Below, in pieces: positions 44,629 to 53,542 of a stretch of 64,000 nucleotides of DNA (its first letter is position 1; each line of letters starts with the position of its first letter). The position numbers were made by a program, and so were the translations under genes. The DNA lies in assembly GCA_027391075.1 (NCBI GenBank), contig DAHYHI010000042.1, positions 1 through 64,000 of the forward strand, given 5' to 3'. Below the pieces are notes generated by a model. It searched no databases, had not been told where the DNA came from, and worked only from the letters and a program-made list of their open reading frames with translations. This DNA comes from JAJZAM01 sp027391075 (lineage in GTDB: Bacteria > Actinomycetota > Acidimicrobiia > Acidimicrobiales > Palsa-688).

Positions 44629-46437
44629 TCAGCCCAGCCCCAGGCTGACCGAAGCCCCGCTCACGCTCACCTCGGCGTCGGGGCTGCCGATCGACACCTC
44701 GGTGGTGGTGGCGCTGCCCACCGCCACCGATTCGGCGGTGATGCTCACGTTGAGGGTGTCCTCACTGCCGATGGAGATGGTCGGGGCGTCGAGGGTCAGC
44801 TCGGCGGTGGAGGCGATCTTGACCACCGCCGCCCCGGTGATCTCGATCTCTCCCAACGAGTTGATGGTGATCTTGGTCTCGTCGCTGTCGAGGATGACCG
44901 ACAGCGGCGGCGACTCGGCGGGGGCGGTCATGATGCTTATGCCCATCTTCTCGGGCCCGTCGTTCCACTGGATGGTGTGGGCCATGCGCGAGGCGATCCG
45001 CCGGTTCCCGACCACCCCTTCGATGGCCGGACCGGGTAGCGGCTTGGCGAGGCCGTTGTAGAGATTGCCGATCACGTACGGGTTGTCCACGGAACCCCGG
45101 TCGAAGCCGACCAGAACCTCGTCGCCCACCTCCGGCATCCACAGGAACCCGCTCCCGGCGGCACTGGCCCCGATCTGCATGACCCGGGCCCATGCGCTCA
45201 CGTAGCCCTCCGACAGCCACGGGAGCATCACTTTGACCCGCCCCTGGCCCTCCTCGTCCATATTGTCCACCACCCGGCCCACCACCAGTCCCGTTATGGT
45301 CGGGCGTATCCGGTCGTTGGGTGCCTCACCGGAGCTCAGGGCCAGCAGGGAGCGGTCCTTGTACCCACCGGCGGTGACCCAGGTGGTGTAGCCACCGCCT
45401 TCGTAGTCGAAGACGTGACGGGCCGCAGAGCAGACGTAGTAGCCGTCGAAGGGCTGGCCGGCCATCCCTACGGTCACGGCCTCACCGGCCAGGATGGACG
45501 CGTTGCCGATGCACTCGCCCTCGATCTCGGCCAGGGACCCGGCGATATCGGCGGCGATGGACTCGGCATAGGTCTCGGCCGGCCCCTCGTCATCGAAGGG
45601 GCGGCTGGCGTCGAAGAACGGCTCGGCCCCGAATTCCTCGGCCACTGCGGGCGGGAGGGTCGCGGGGTCGATGCTCTGGGAGCTGGAGGGCACCGTGGCG
45701 AACACCCCCATGAGTGGAAGTTCCTCGTCGGGTTTGTAGCCGGTGACGGTCACCGCGGGGACCTGCTCGGCGCCGTTCACCACCGCCCGCAGCTTGATGA
45801 GGTTGGTGCCCAACACGAGTTGGGTACCCATGGGCGGGACCATGTAGGTGAGCGAGGGGGGATCGGTCTCCTCGGGCCTGGTCATGGGGCCGAAGTTGAA
45901 CAGGCCGAGAGCGTCGCAGTAGGCCACGCAATTCTCCCGGGCGGCCAGCTGCTGGATGAACACCCACGAGCTGACATTGGCCTGGGTGAGCCACGGGTAG
46001 ACGTTGGTGGTCGGGACGATCTCACCCGGTACCAGACCGGCCTGGGCCACCAGCATGGTCACCACGTCCGAGGCGGTCATCTCGGGGTAGGCCATGGTCT
46101 TGGTGCCGTGCATCAGGCGATGCGACTTGTCCATGCCCTTGACCACCGTGAGGGTGTCCCCGTGTGAGTGCTCCACCTCGACCGAGGTGACCTCGCCGGT
46201 GATGAGGGGGGTCGGCACACCGTTGCTGCTGACTGCCACGTTGAGCGGTACGGCCAGCTGGAGCCCTCCCGGCAGGAGAATGTCGTCAGGGTAACCCCTG
46301 AAGACCAACTTGGCCTGCGACGGCACGTACATGGTGCTGTCGACCTCGACGTGGACGAGCTGCTGCTGCACGAGGGGGTTGAGCGGCACGAAGTCGACCA
46401 GGACCTGGCACTCCGAGCTGGTCACACCTCCGAACAT
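44629..46437 (-). CDS. VgrG-like spike / hub protein (gp27-gp5 fusion)
   Basis: 602 residues. gp27-like hub domains (about 1-360, with GEVTSVEVEHSHGDTLTVVKGMDKSHRL), then a gp5-type OB fold (about 385-465, VVDNMDEEGQGRVKVMLPWLSEG and WMPEVGDEVLVGFDRGSVDNPYVIGNLYNG), and a C-terminal repetitive beta-helix needle (KIASTAELTLDAPTISIG...). It trimerises to form the puncturing spike whose tip would carry the PAAR-like protein. The ATG follows the LysM gene's stop directly. Confidence 0.93.
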   Translation of the reverse strand: MFGGVTSSECQVLVDFVPLNPLVQQQLVHVEVDSTMYVPSQAKLVFRGYPDDILLPGGLQLAVPLNVAVSSNGVPTPLITGEVTSVEVEHSHGDTLTVVKGMDKSHRLMHGTKTMAYPEMTASDVVTMLVAQAGLVPGEIVPTTNVYPWLTQANVSSWVFIQQLAARENCVAYCDALGLFNFGPMTRPEETDPPSLTYMVPPMGTQLVLGTNLIKLRAVVNGAEQVPAVTVTGYKPDEELPLMGVFATVPSSSQSIDPATLPPAVAEEFGAEPFFDASRPFDDEGPAETYAESIAADIAGSLAEIEGECIGNASILAGEAVTVGMAGQPFDGYYVCSAARHVFDYEGGGYTTWVTAGGYKDRSLLALSSGEAPNDRIRPTITGLVVGRVVDNMDEEGQGRVKVMLPWLSEGYVSAWARVMQIGASAAGSGFLWMPEVGDEVLVGFDRGSVDNPYVIGNLYNGLAKPLPGPAIEGVVGNRRIASRMAHTIQWNDGPEKMGISIMTAPAESPPLSVILDSDETKITINSLGEIEITGAAVVKIASTAELTLDAPTISIGSEDTLNVSITAESVAVGSATTTEVSIGSPDAEVSVSGASVSLGLG

Positions 46438-47148
46438 CTAGACCGTCTCCCCGAGGAGGGTCTGGGCATCCCGCTTCTCCGGAATGAGCAGGACCATCCC
46501 CGTCTTGACCCTCATGGGATCATCGATGTCGTTGGCCTCGGCCAGCGCCCGCCAGTAGTTCGGGTCCTCGTACTCCTGATAGGCGATGGAGGCCAGGGAG
46601 TCTCCTTCCACCACGGTGCGGGTACGGCGGGTGGCCAGACCCCCGGAGGTCGGGTTGGTCCCGGGCAGGTTCCCGAGCGGCACGGACATGAGGGTGACCG
46701 TGGCGGTGGCCCTGGTGGGCACCCCGAGCAGGAAACGCTCGTGGCTGATGGACAGCTTGGTGATCACCGCCTGGTCCATGATGACGTTGGCCCCCCAGCC
46801 GAACATGACCATGGGAGGCCGCCCCTGGCCCTGTCCGAGGGATATCAAGGTGGGGTTCATCATCACCTTGAGCTGCTCGATGACCGCCGTCGGCGGCACC
46901 GGCGGGATGGCAAAGGCGTCGAGCTGGATGGCCACGTTCATGCTGGACGGTCCGGTGCCGATGTAAATCTGCCCACTGCCGCCGGGGCGAGACGGCAAGC
47001 TGTTCTTGCGGAAGCGGGCTTCGATGTCCTCTTTCAGCCCGGACGGGTTGTACTGGAAGGTGATGGGCGGTAGCGGGTAGTCGGTGGTCTGCAGGTAGGC
47101 GCTGACCGCGCTGGAGGCGATACCGGCGGCGTTTGCTGGGTTGGACAT
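46438..47148 (-). CDS. LysM-domain baseplate hub protein (Afp7/Pvc7 type)
   Basis: 236 residues. An N-terminal tail-tube-like fold (TFQYNPSGLKEDIEARF, MNVAIQLDAF, PPMVMFGWG, VITKLSISHERFL) precedes a C-terminal LysM-like module (RTVVEGDSLASIAYQEYEDPNYWRALAEANDIDDP, ending in LLIP). This corresponds to the hub adaptor connecting tube and spike in eCIS. Confidence 0.88.
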   Translation of the reverse strand: MSNPANAAGIASSAVSAYLQTTDYPLPPITFQYNPSGLKEDIEARFRKNSLPSRPGGSGQIYIGTGPSSMNVAIQLDAFAIPPVPPTAVIEQLKVMMNPTLISLGQGQGRPPMVMFGWGANVIMDQAVITKLSISHERFLLGVPTRATATVTLMSVPLGNLPGTNPTSGGLATRRTRTVVEGDSLASIAYQEYEDPNYWRALAEANDIDDPMRVKTGMVLLIPEKRDAQTLLGETV

Positions 47149-47169
47149 TGTTCGAACGACCTTCCTCGG

Positions 47170-47892
47170 CTACAGGAAACCCTGATGGTGAAAGGAGAGC
47201 TCCTCCATGGCGATGGTGGCGGTACCGGCCGTCGAATCGAAGGTTGGTCCCTTCCACGATTCGGGGGTGACGCCCAGCATGTCCCAGACCGCAATGGTCC
47301 TCCCCGCCTGGTCCATGCAGGTGATCTGCGCGGTGGTCGGGATCGGCAGCATGTGGTAGGCGGTGATCCACTCCATGGCCACCCGGCAGTCGCTGGTGAG
47401 CGGTCTCTGCAGGGTGATCTTGGTGTACGTCAGGCTCTTGGGGAGGTGGTGCTCGATGAGGGTCATTCCCTGCTCGCTGCGGGAGTCGTAGCCGAGGGTG
47501 ATACCGAGACCGGAGCACTTGCTCCAAGAACCGAGATCGACGGCGTCAACCTGGACCTTGAAGAAGACACTGATGCCTACCGCGTCGTTGTAGCGAATCC
47601 CGGCCTGCATGGGTGTCGGGATCAGCGGCGCGTAGGAGGGGTTGAAGTGGTCGAGCCCGACGTTGGCGAAGTCCTGGGCTCCGGCCGCCGATTGCTCGTA
47701 CTGGGCGTTCCCCTCGGACTCGGCCTGCCCGGCGGACTCCTCCGGGCCGTCACCGGAATTGGAGAAACTCTGGGCGCCGGCCGCGCTGTGCTCGTACTGG
47801 GCGTTCCCCTCGGACTCGGCCTGCCCGGCGGACTCCTCCGGGCCGTCACCGGAATTGGAGAAATCAGGCCCGCCGCCTCCTGCGTCGGACAT
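47170..47892 (-). CDS. tail-tube-like protein (gp19 family) with duplicated N-terminal extension
   Basis: 240 residues. The C-terminal 150 residues match eCIS tube/gp19 proteins (FFKVQVDAVDLGSWSKCSGLGITLGYDSRSEQGMTLIEHHLPKSLTYTKITLQRP). Before this lie two exact-length 32-residue acidic repeats (residues 11-42 and 43-74), beginning FSNSGDGPEESAGQAESEG, differing in two positions. The extension is Gly/Glu/Ser-rich and probably disordered. It is likely the tube-initiator paralogue next to the LysM hub. Confidence 0.85.
   Translation of the reverse strand: MSDAGGGGPDFSNSGDGPEESAGQAESEGNAQYEHSAAGAQSFSNSGDGPEESAGQAESEGNAQYEQSAAGAQDFANVGLDHFNPSYAPLIPTPMQAGIRYNDAVGISVFFKVQVDAVDLGSWSKCSGLGITLGYDSRSEQGMTLIEHHLPKSLTYTKITLQRPLTSDCRVAMEWITAYHMLPIPTTAQITCMDQAGRTIAVWDMLGVTPESWKGPTFDSTAGTATIAMEELSFHHQGFL
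47671..47862. repeat. 96-base tandem duplication in the tube-like gene
   Basis: Two adjacent 96-base units (47767-47862 and 47671-47766), nearly identical at DNA level, encoding the repeated 32-residue acidic segment. The high DNA identity points to a recent duplication. Confidence 0.9.
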
Positions 47893-47895
47893 CTG

Positions 47896-50709
47896 CTACC
47901 ACCTCCTGTAGTGATCGGTCAGCAGGCCGGCCCGTTCCCGGTCCTCCCGCAGTTCGCCGCGCAAGCGGTACCTGATCCACGGGTACAGCCACCTGCTCAG
48001 GTTGGACAGGTCCTCGTCACTCGGTCGCTCCAACTCGCCTTCGCCGACCCCGGTCTGCGGCACGGGGGGCTCCGCTACGGTCGCCTGAGCGGGAAGGTCC
48101 TCCCCGGCTCGTTGGACCGCTCCTACGGCCACCGGGGCGGGGGCCGACATAATCGGTGCCAGCGCCGGAGCCGGACCCTGGAACGGCTGGGTCACAGGTC
48201 CCCCGCTGGTGATCTCCGAGAGCCGCTCGAGGATGGTGTTGGCCAAGGCGTCGGCGTCGAGACCAGGCGAGCCGGGGCCGGCCAGCGGCAGGGGCACTCC
48301 CGTCGACCCCGCCTCGGACGGCGAGTTGAGCACCCCGGTCCAGGTCGTCGGCCGCGGGCCGCCCGGGGGCGGTTCGATGGTGCTGCGGATCACCGGGCCG
48401 GTGTTGAGGGTCATCTCCGCCTGGAGCGCCTGGGCCTCCAGCACCTGGCCGGCGGGTGAGTCCTCGGACGGGAGGCTGCTGCCGAAACGGGCTCTCTGCG
48501 CCACATGGGTCAGCTCGTGGGTCAGCAGGGCTCGGCCCGGGCCTACGTCCAGGCTGCCCACCGATGCCGGGATGACGACCCCTCCATCGCTGGTGATGGC
48601 CCTGGCCCGCAGGCGGGCTACCTCCATGGCACCTTGGGGGCTACGGTCGATCGGGACCCCGGAGAGGTCGACCCCGAAGCGCTGGCCGACCACCTGGCGG
48701 GCCTGCTGCCCCTCCTGGGTGGATCCCTCCCCGGTCTCGGCTTCGGGAAACGTCAGCGGTTCGGCTCCGAGCAGGGGGGCCTGGTAGCCGCCGTCGTCGG
48801 GCAGATCAGCCGGGACCAGACCGACCGGGGGCCGGCCCAGCGGTTCGAGGCGGGCGAGCGGGAGCTCGCTGCCGGCGTAGACCGGCGGCGGGGGAAAAGC
48901 CCGCCTGACGGCAACGGCGGGCATGGGGGCCAGGCCGGGGGACGGCTCGGCTCCGGGGCCGGCGGGCACCCCGAGCGGGGAGCCAAGAGACCCGGGCAGC
49001 TGGTTGCGGCTGGCGGCGGCGATGCGTCCCTGCAGAAGGTCGCGCGACATCCGGAGCTGCTGGTCGCGGGTCATCCTGGTGATGTCCCAGGGGGTGGCGG
49101 TGGGCGGCAGGTGCTCCATCGGCTCGCCGAGACCGCGTCGGGTCGGGCTCGGCGACGGCAGGACCAGCGGCGTGGTCGTGGCGGTGCTGTCCGGGCCAAC
49201 GTCTGGGGCGCTACCGGCCCGGACGTCACTGGCGCCGGCCGGCGGCGTAACCTGGCCGAGCAGCGGCACCACCACGCCGACGTCGGCCGGGGGCGCAGCG
49301 GGGCTGGCGGCGGGCTCGACGGAGGCGATCGGGCCGCCCGTCGGCGCATCCCCGGCCGAGGGTGCCGGGACGTCCGGAGCGGCGCCGGCCTCGGCGGCCG
49401 TCGGCCCGGGTTCGACCGGAGCGGGTTTGGCCGCCTCCCCCAGTACTTCCGAGGCGGTCGGCGGCCCGTCGAGACGGCGGATCCGAGTCCCACCCGCTCC
49501 TGCTCGCACCGGGCCCGAAGCGGTGGCCAGGGGAAGATCACCCGACGCCCCGGGACCTCCGGGCTCGCCGACGTCGGCCCCGATCAGAGGGACGACCGGG
49601 GTGAGGGGTGCGGGGTCGGACCCGGCGAGTGGCCGGTCACCGACGAGTCCGGTGGTTGCCGGCGTCGCCGTCGCCGGCGCGGCGGGACCGGGGACGGGCC
49701 CGGTGGAGGGCAGGGCCGCGGACTCCCCGGGGAGCGTCGCAGCTGGCGGGGCCGTCGCGGCCGAGGCGCTCGGCGCGCCCGTGACCGGCGGGGCCGGCTC
49801 GTCCGCCTGGTTGGCCAAGTCCTGGGCGGGCGGCGCGCCTGACCCGGGTGGGGAGGCGATGGTGCGCACCTCGCTACGAGGCAGCGGGGACGACGGAAGG
49901 CTGGCGAGCGGCATGTCGGCGGGGACGGGTGCCCGCATGAACCGCCCCAGCTCGGGTTCGGGGGCCAGCGGGACGGTGATGGGCGGGCTCGGCGCGACGA
50001 GCGGTTGCCGCCCAATCAGCTCGGCGGACTCCTCGGACTCCTCGGACTCCTCGGACGGCTCGGGCCGGAGGTCGGTCGCACCCACGTGGTCGCTGGAGCC
50101 CGAAGGGCTCCCGAGGGGGGCCTCAGGTCCCGGCGCGAGGACCGCTTCGGGGTCGACCGGCACTGCCGGGGTCACGCTCTCGTCGGGCGTCTCAGGGCGG
50201 AGCGGGGCCAGTTCGGGCTCGGCCGGCACGGCGTCCCTGGGGTCGGCCCATTCGATTCGCCGGGTGGTGTAGCGGTCCCGCCGGCGAGGCCGGTCCTGGT
50301 CGGCCACAGGCGGCGTGGCCAACGGGAGGCTGGCCGCCGGTGCCGGCGACCCGTCCGACGTCGGCGCCGGCTCGACGGGCGGAGCAGGCGTCACCACAAC
50401 CAGGCCCTCGATGATGCCCGTCGGAGCCGAATCGGTGACCAGGTGACCCATCTCAGCGATGAAGCGGGCGGGGGGCTGCCACGAGACCAGGGACCGGTCG
50501 AACTGCTTCGACACGATGTCGGGCATCGGCGGCAGGGAGAGCGGCATGGGCGCCACCTTGGCCCATTCCGGGACCCGGTGGAGGTCCGAGGCGCGGATCA
50601 CGGGCCCCCTGTCGGCAGGCGGTTCGGTCGGGTTCAGCGGTGTTTCGGGGGCGGCATCCCGGCTGCTATCAGCACCGGAAGGGGCACGGCGCCGGTTGAG
50701 CAGGCCCAT
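47896..50709 (-). CDS. large DUF4157 (eCIS core domain) protein
   Basis: 937 residues. About 600 residues of Pro/Ala/Gly/Ser-rich sequence lead to a DUF4157 metalloprotease-like domain (about 670-760) with zinc motif THELTHVAQR (first His about 731), followed by another linker and a C-terminal helix motif (LSNLSRWLYPWIRYRLRGELREDRERAGLL) typical of eCIS baseplate-associated proteins. GAGGGAG precedes the ATG by nine bases. DUF4157 is the hallmark of eCIS loci and often marks cargo or its maturation. Confidence 0.8.
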   Translation of the reverse strand: MGLLNRRRAPSGADSSRDAAPETPLNPTEPPADRGPVIRASDLHRVPEWAKVAPMPLSLPPMPDIVSKQFDRSLVSWQPPARFIAEMGHLVTDSAPTGIIEGLVVVTPAPPVEPAPTSDGSPAPAASLPLATPPVADQDRPRRRDRYTTRRIEWADPRDAVPAEPELAPLRPETPDESVTPAVPVDPEAVLAPGPEAPLGSPSGSSDHVGATDLRPEPSEESEESEESAELIGRQPLVAPSPPITVPLAPEPELGRFMRAPVPADMPLASLPSSPLPRSEVRTIASPPGSGAPPAQDLANQADEPAPPVTGAPSASAATAPPAATLPGESAALPSTGPVPGPAAPATATPATTGLVGDRPLAGSDPAPLTPVVPLIGADVGEPGGPGASGDLPLATASGPVRAGAGGTRIRRLDGPPTASEVLGEAAKPAPVEPGPTAAEAGAAPDVPAPSAGDAPTGGPIASVEPAASPAAPPADVGVVVPLLGQVTPPAGASDVRAGSAPDVGPDSTATTTPLVLPSPSPTRRGLGEPMEHLPPTATPWDITRMTRDQQLRMSRDLLQGRIAAASRNQLPGSLGSPLGVPAGPGAEPSPGLAPMPAVAVRRAFPPPPVYAGSELPLARLEPLGRPPVGLVPADLPDDGGYQAPLLGAEPLTFPEAETGEGSTQEGQQARQVVGQRFGVDLSGVPIDRSPQGAMEVARLRARAITSDGGVVIPASVGSLDVGPGRALLTHELTHVAQRARFGSSLPSEDSPAGQVLEAQALQAEMTLNTGPVIRSTIEPPPGGPRPTTWTGVLNSPSEAGSTGVPLPLAGPGSPGLDADALANTILERLSEITSGGPVTQPFQGPAPALAPIMSAPAPVAVGAVQRAGEDLPAQATVAEPPVPQTGVGEGELERPSDEDLSNLSRWLYPWIRYRLRGELREDRERAGLLTDHYRRW

Positions 50710-50715
50710 CGCCGA

Positions 50716-50880
50716 TCACTCCCTCTCTTCGGACAATCGTTGGTTGATCTTGGCTATCTCGGCCACGAAGCGTTGCCGGACGGGGTGCTCGAGATCGAGG
50801 ATCTCGTCGAGCGACCAGTGGAAGTGGTAGGCGACGTAGGCGACCTCCTCGAACAGGCGGTCCGAGGGGTAGACGCTCAT
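50716..50880 (-). CDS. DUF6760 small eCIS protein
   Basis: 54 residues: MSVYPSDRLFEEVAYVAYHF followed by HWSLDEILDLEHPVRQRFVAEI. This matches the small DUF6760 family that accompanies the T4-baseplate-like gene in eCIS. The ATG overlaps the previous stop (ATGA); it ends six bases before the large DUF4157 gene. Confidence 0.8.
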   Translation of the reverse strand: MSVYPSDRLFEEVAYVAYHFHWSLDEILDLEHPVRQRFVAEIAKINQRLSEERE

Positions 50881-51359
50881 GACGCCCCCTGGCGTCCACC
50901 GGCGAGATCGACGGTGAAACGCTCACCGCAGGCGGGGCATTGCACGGCCGCCCGGCTGTGGCCCTCGGTGTTGATCCGCCGGTAGAGGTCCTGGAGGAAG
51001 GCCAGGTCCGAGGCGAACAGATTCTCCACCACCGACGCCCGTACGTCATCCTCCTCGAGGGTGCCGAGCCGGGTGATCACCCGGGACAGCAGCACCACCG
51101 TGAGGTACGCGGGGTTGCTCCGCACCCGGTCGTCGTAGAGTGGGAGCAGTTCGTCGCGCGCCGTGGCCAGGCGCATCGCTCCGGTCTTGTGGAGCACACC
51201 GGCCGGGTCCAGGTAGCCCCGGGGCAACTCGAACTCGAACACCGTGCGCAACGGCTCGGGGCGCGACATCGGGACCGGAGGCCGCTCAGGTGCCACTGGC
51301 ACCTGAGCGGCCTCGGCGCCCGGCTCGTCCCCTTGGGACGGAGGTGAACCTCTACGCAT
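50877..51359 (-). CDS. T4-baseplate-like tail assembly protein
   Basis: 160 residues from the first ATG, or 130 from a second ATG at 51269. The core RTVFEFELPRGYLDPAGVLHKTGAMRLATARDELLPLYDDRVRSNPAYLTVVLLSRVITRLG...LFASDLAFLQDLYRRIN matches the phage tail assembly/T4 baseplate family found next to tube genes in eCIS. A terminal CPACGERF knuckle is present. Neither start has a good ribosome site; a strong hairpin (51278-51314) overlaps the extra N-terminus, so the shorter form is possible. Confidence 0.8.
   Translation of the reverse strand: MRRGSPPSQGDEPGAEAAQVPVAPERPPVPMSRPEPLRTVFEFELPRGYLDPAGVLHKTGAMRLATARDELLPLYDDRVRSNPAYLTVVLLSRVITRLGTLEEDDVRASVVENLFASDLAFLQDLYRRINTEGHSRAAVQCPACGERFTVDLAGGRQGAS
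51278..51314. promoter_or_regulatory. 17-base perfect inverted repeat downstream of tube gene
   Basis: Arms GAGGCCGCTCAGGTGCC and GGCACCTGAGCGGCCTC with a 3-base loop, 90 bases after the tube gene. It would fold very stably in the mRNA and may limit translation or protect the upstream sheath-tube transcript. No T-tract follows. Confidence 0.6.
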
Positions 51360-51403
51360 CTACACGGTTCCGTCGTAGTCGAGGACCTACCAAGCGGGCA
51401 GTA

Positions 51404-51856
51404 TCACCCGTTGGTGGCAACTAGTTCCTCGTAGACGATGGTGATGGTCTCCTCGATGGGCGACGAGGTCGAGGCGTTCATGTTGGTCACCTTGAGCTCG
51501 ATCGGCCAGGCGTTCTTGAAGGTGTACTCCCGAGTGGGGAGCCCCTCCTGGTTGTAGACCGAGACCACACCGTTCTTACGGGCCGTCTTGACGTCCTTGA
51601 CCGCCATGTTGAACCACACGTCCCAGCTCGGGTCGTCGGTCATCACTCGGGTGATGTTGAGCTGGCCGAGGTAGACCCGGTTACCGGCCCATACCTTGTG
51701 GACCGGCTTGCCGTCGAGGGTGTTGGACTTGGTCTCCACCTTCTCGAGCTTCATCGAGAGGCCGTCCACCGATTTGATGCTGCGGCTCTCGATGCCGTCG
51801 ATGGTGAAACCGAATTTGTGGGTACCGGCTGAGTCGTAGTCGGAAAATCCTGCCAT
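51404..51856 (-). CDS. eCIS inner tube protein (gp19 family)
   Basis: 150 residues, normal length. Motifs KFGFTIDGIESRSIKSVDGLSMKLEKVETKS, GQLNITRVMTDDPSWDVWFNMAVKDVKTARKNGVVSVYNQEG, and EYTFKNAWPIELKVTNMNASTSSPIEETITIVYEEL are those of the Hcp-like tube of eCIS. Hexamers stack to form the tube inside the sheath. It lies 22 bases after the sheath gene and is probably the main tube. Confidence 0.92.
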   Translation of the reverse strand: MAGFSDYDSAGTHKFGFTIDGIESRSIKSVDGLSMKLEKVETKSNTLDGKPVHKVWAGNRVYLGQLNITRVMTDDPSWDVWFNMAVKDVKTARKNGVVSVYNQEGLPTREYTFKNAWPIELKVTNMNASTSSPIEETITIVYEELVATNG

Positions 51857-51878
51857 GGTTCCTATAGCTCCTTGGTCT

Positions 51879-53423
51879 CTACTCGTTCACTAGGGCGGCG
51901 CCGCCCGAGTACTGGGACAGACGGAAGATCACGAACTCGGCCGGCTTGACCGGAGCGACCCCGATCTCGCAGACGACCTGCCCGGCGTCGATGCCCTCGG
52001 CCGGGTTGGTTTCGGCGTCGCACTTGACGTAGAAGGCCTCGGCCGGCGAGAGGCCGAACAGCGCACCCTTGCGCCACTCGTTGACCAAGAAGCCGGAGAT
52101 GGTGCGGCGGATCTTGGACCACAGGGCGTAGTCGTTGGGCTCGAACACCACCCAGTCGGTGCCGTTGAGGATCGACTCCTCCAGATAGTTGAACAGCCGC
52201 CGGACGTTCAGGTAGCGCCACGCCGGGTCCGACGAGAGGGTCCGGGCGCCCCACACGCGGATGCCGCGTCCGGGGAAGGCCCGGATGCAGTTGATGCCGA
52301 CGGGGTTGAGCAGGTCGTGCTCGTTCTTGGTGATGTTGATCTCCAAGTTGATGGCACCGCGAACAACCTCGTTGGCGGGGGCCTTGTGGACACCTCGTGA
52401 GTCGTCGTTACGGCCCCAGATCCCGGCCATGTGACCGCTGGGGGGAACGAAGATGTTCGTGCCGCTCGACGGGTCGAAGACCTTCACCCACGGCCAGTAC
52501 AACGAGGCGTACTTGGAGTCGTAACCTGCCTTCTCGACTCGCCACTCCTTTACCTGTTGGGCGTTGAGGCCGGGGGGAGGGTCGAGGATGGCGACCCTGT
52601 CACCCATGAGCTCGCAGTGAGCGATCATCGCCAACTGGACCGCTTGGACGCCTTCGAGGTCGATCATCCCCCTCTGGTAGGCGGACATGAGGTCAGGGAC
52701 GCTGACCATCGTTACCTCGTCGACTGCTTCCAAGCCGCCGAAGCCGGTGCGGTCAGCTGAGTCGCCAACGTAGTCGTCGGGAGCGAGGCTCGTGGTGGCA
52801 GGAGCCCCGCCACCAGCGAGGGACACGGTTCCACGCGTCACCTTCTCGGCGCTCACACCGAGGTCTTCGAGGCGTATCAGCTTCGACTGGGCGTTGACGA
52901 CCGTTACGACGTTCTGGCGACCCTTCTTGGTGGTCAAGTTGTCGAAGGTCTCTTCGACCTTCCCACCGCGTTTGACAACTACCTTGAAGGCGTCCTCGCC
53001 GGCGCCTTCGGTCGAGGAGTCGGTCACTTCCACCGAGATATCGTTGCCGGCGGAACCCTCGACGAGAGCCTCGACCCGGAACGCACCGGAGGCGGAGGCG
53101 CCAGGGGCCGTCCCGGCGGCCGCCAACTCGGCGCGCGCGGGCGGAGCTGAAGCAGCAACGTCGGTGCCGATGCGAACGACGTAGCAGGCGCCGCCGCCGT
53201 TCAGGAAGTAGCCGTATACAGCATGGGCCAGGTACGAGCCCTCTACGAACTCGCCAAAAGTGTTTGTGAACTGACTCCAGTTGGTTACGAGTGTAGGGGC
53301 GTTGAACGGTCCGGCTGAGGCCAAGCCCACGAATGCGGCGACCGCGGTGCCCACGCCCTCAATGGGCCGGGAACCGGAGTCCACTTCCTCAACATAGACA
53401 CCGGGTGACAGGTACGTCGGCAT
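51879..53423 (-). CDS. contractile tail sheath protein
   Basis: 514 residues. The N-terminal PTYLSPGVYVEEVDSGSRPIEGVGTAVAAFVG is diagnostic. An inserted domain of about 130 residues (about 85-220) follows, and the C-terminal domain has the usual RIWGARTLSSDPAWRYLNVRRLFNYLEESI and ALFGLSPAEAFYVKCDAETNP. AGAAGGAGG lies just before the ATG, the strongest ribosome site of the operon. Only one sheath gene is present, where many eCIS have two or three. Confidence 0.95.
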   Translation of the reverse strand: MPTYLSPGVYVEEVDSGSRPIEGVGTAVAAFVGLASAGPFNAPTLVTNWSQFTNTFGEFVEGSYLAHAVYGYFLNGGGACYVVRIGTDVAASAPPARAELAAAGTAPGASASGAFRVEALVEGSAGNDISVEVTDSSTEGAGEDAFKVVVKRGGKVEETFDNLTTKKGRQNVVTVVNAQSKLIRLEDLGVSAEKVTRGTVSLAGGGAPATTSLAPDDYVGDSADRTGFGGLEAVDEVTMVSVPDLMSAYQRGMIDLEGVQAVQLAMIAHCELMGDRVAILDPPPGLNAQQVKEWRVEKAGYDSKYASLYWPWVKVFDPSSGTNIFVPPSGHMAGIWGRNDDSRGVHKAPANEVVRGAINLEINITKNEHDLLNPVGINCIRAFPGRGIRVWGARTLSSDPAWRYLNVRRLFNYLEESILNGTDWVVFEPNDYALWSKIRRTISGFLVNEWRKGALFGLSPAEAFYVKCDAETNPAEGIDAGQVVCEIGVAPVKPAEFVIFRLSQYSGGAALVNE

Positions 53424-53513
53424 GTGCCTCCTTCTGATGATTGTTGGTTCTATTTTTAGCGCAGTCAGGCATCACTTGGAAGCCTTCGACGGCGCCTGCG
53501 GGGAAGAAAAGCT

Positions 53514-53527
53514 TGCCCTTAAGGGCA
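53514..53527. promoter_or_regulatory. 14-base palindrome upstream of the sheath gene
   Basis: Perfect palindrome TGCCCTTAAGGGCA in the 119-base gap between the small DUF4157 gene and the sheath gene. On the minus strand it is followed by AGCTTTTCTT, so it could be an operator or a weak terminator/processing site. It shares GGGCAGA with the repeats at 58136-58170. Confidence 0.4.
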
Positions 53528-53542
53528 GATATTCGAAGGTCA

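Noticed and set aside
47671..47862. Assembly duplication error
   Set aside because: The two units differ in a few bases and keep the frame, which fits a genuine tandem duplication; still worth a read check.
48505..49842. Long plus-strand frame opposite the large DUF4157 gene
   Set aside because: Gly/Arg-rich complement of a Pro/Ala-rich linker; no recognisable protein.
41489..53423. Type VI secretion system
   Set aside because: No TssJLM membrane complex, TssK or ClpV; baseplate and ATPase genes are of eCIS type.
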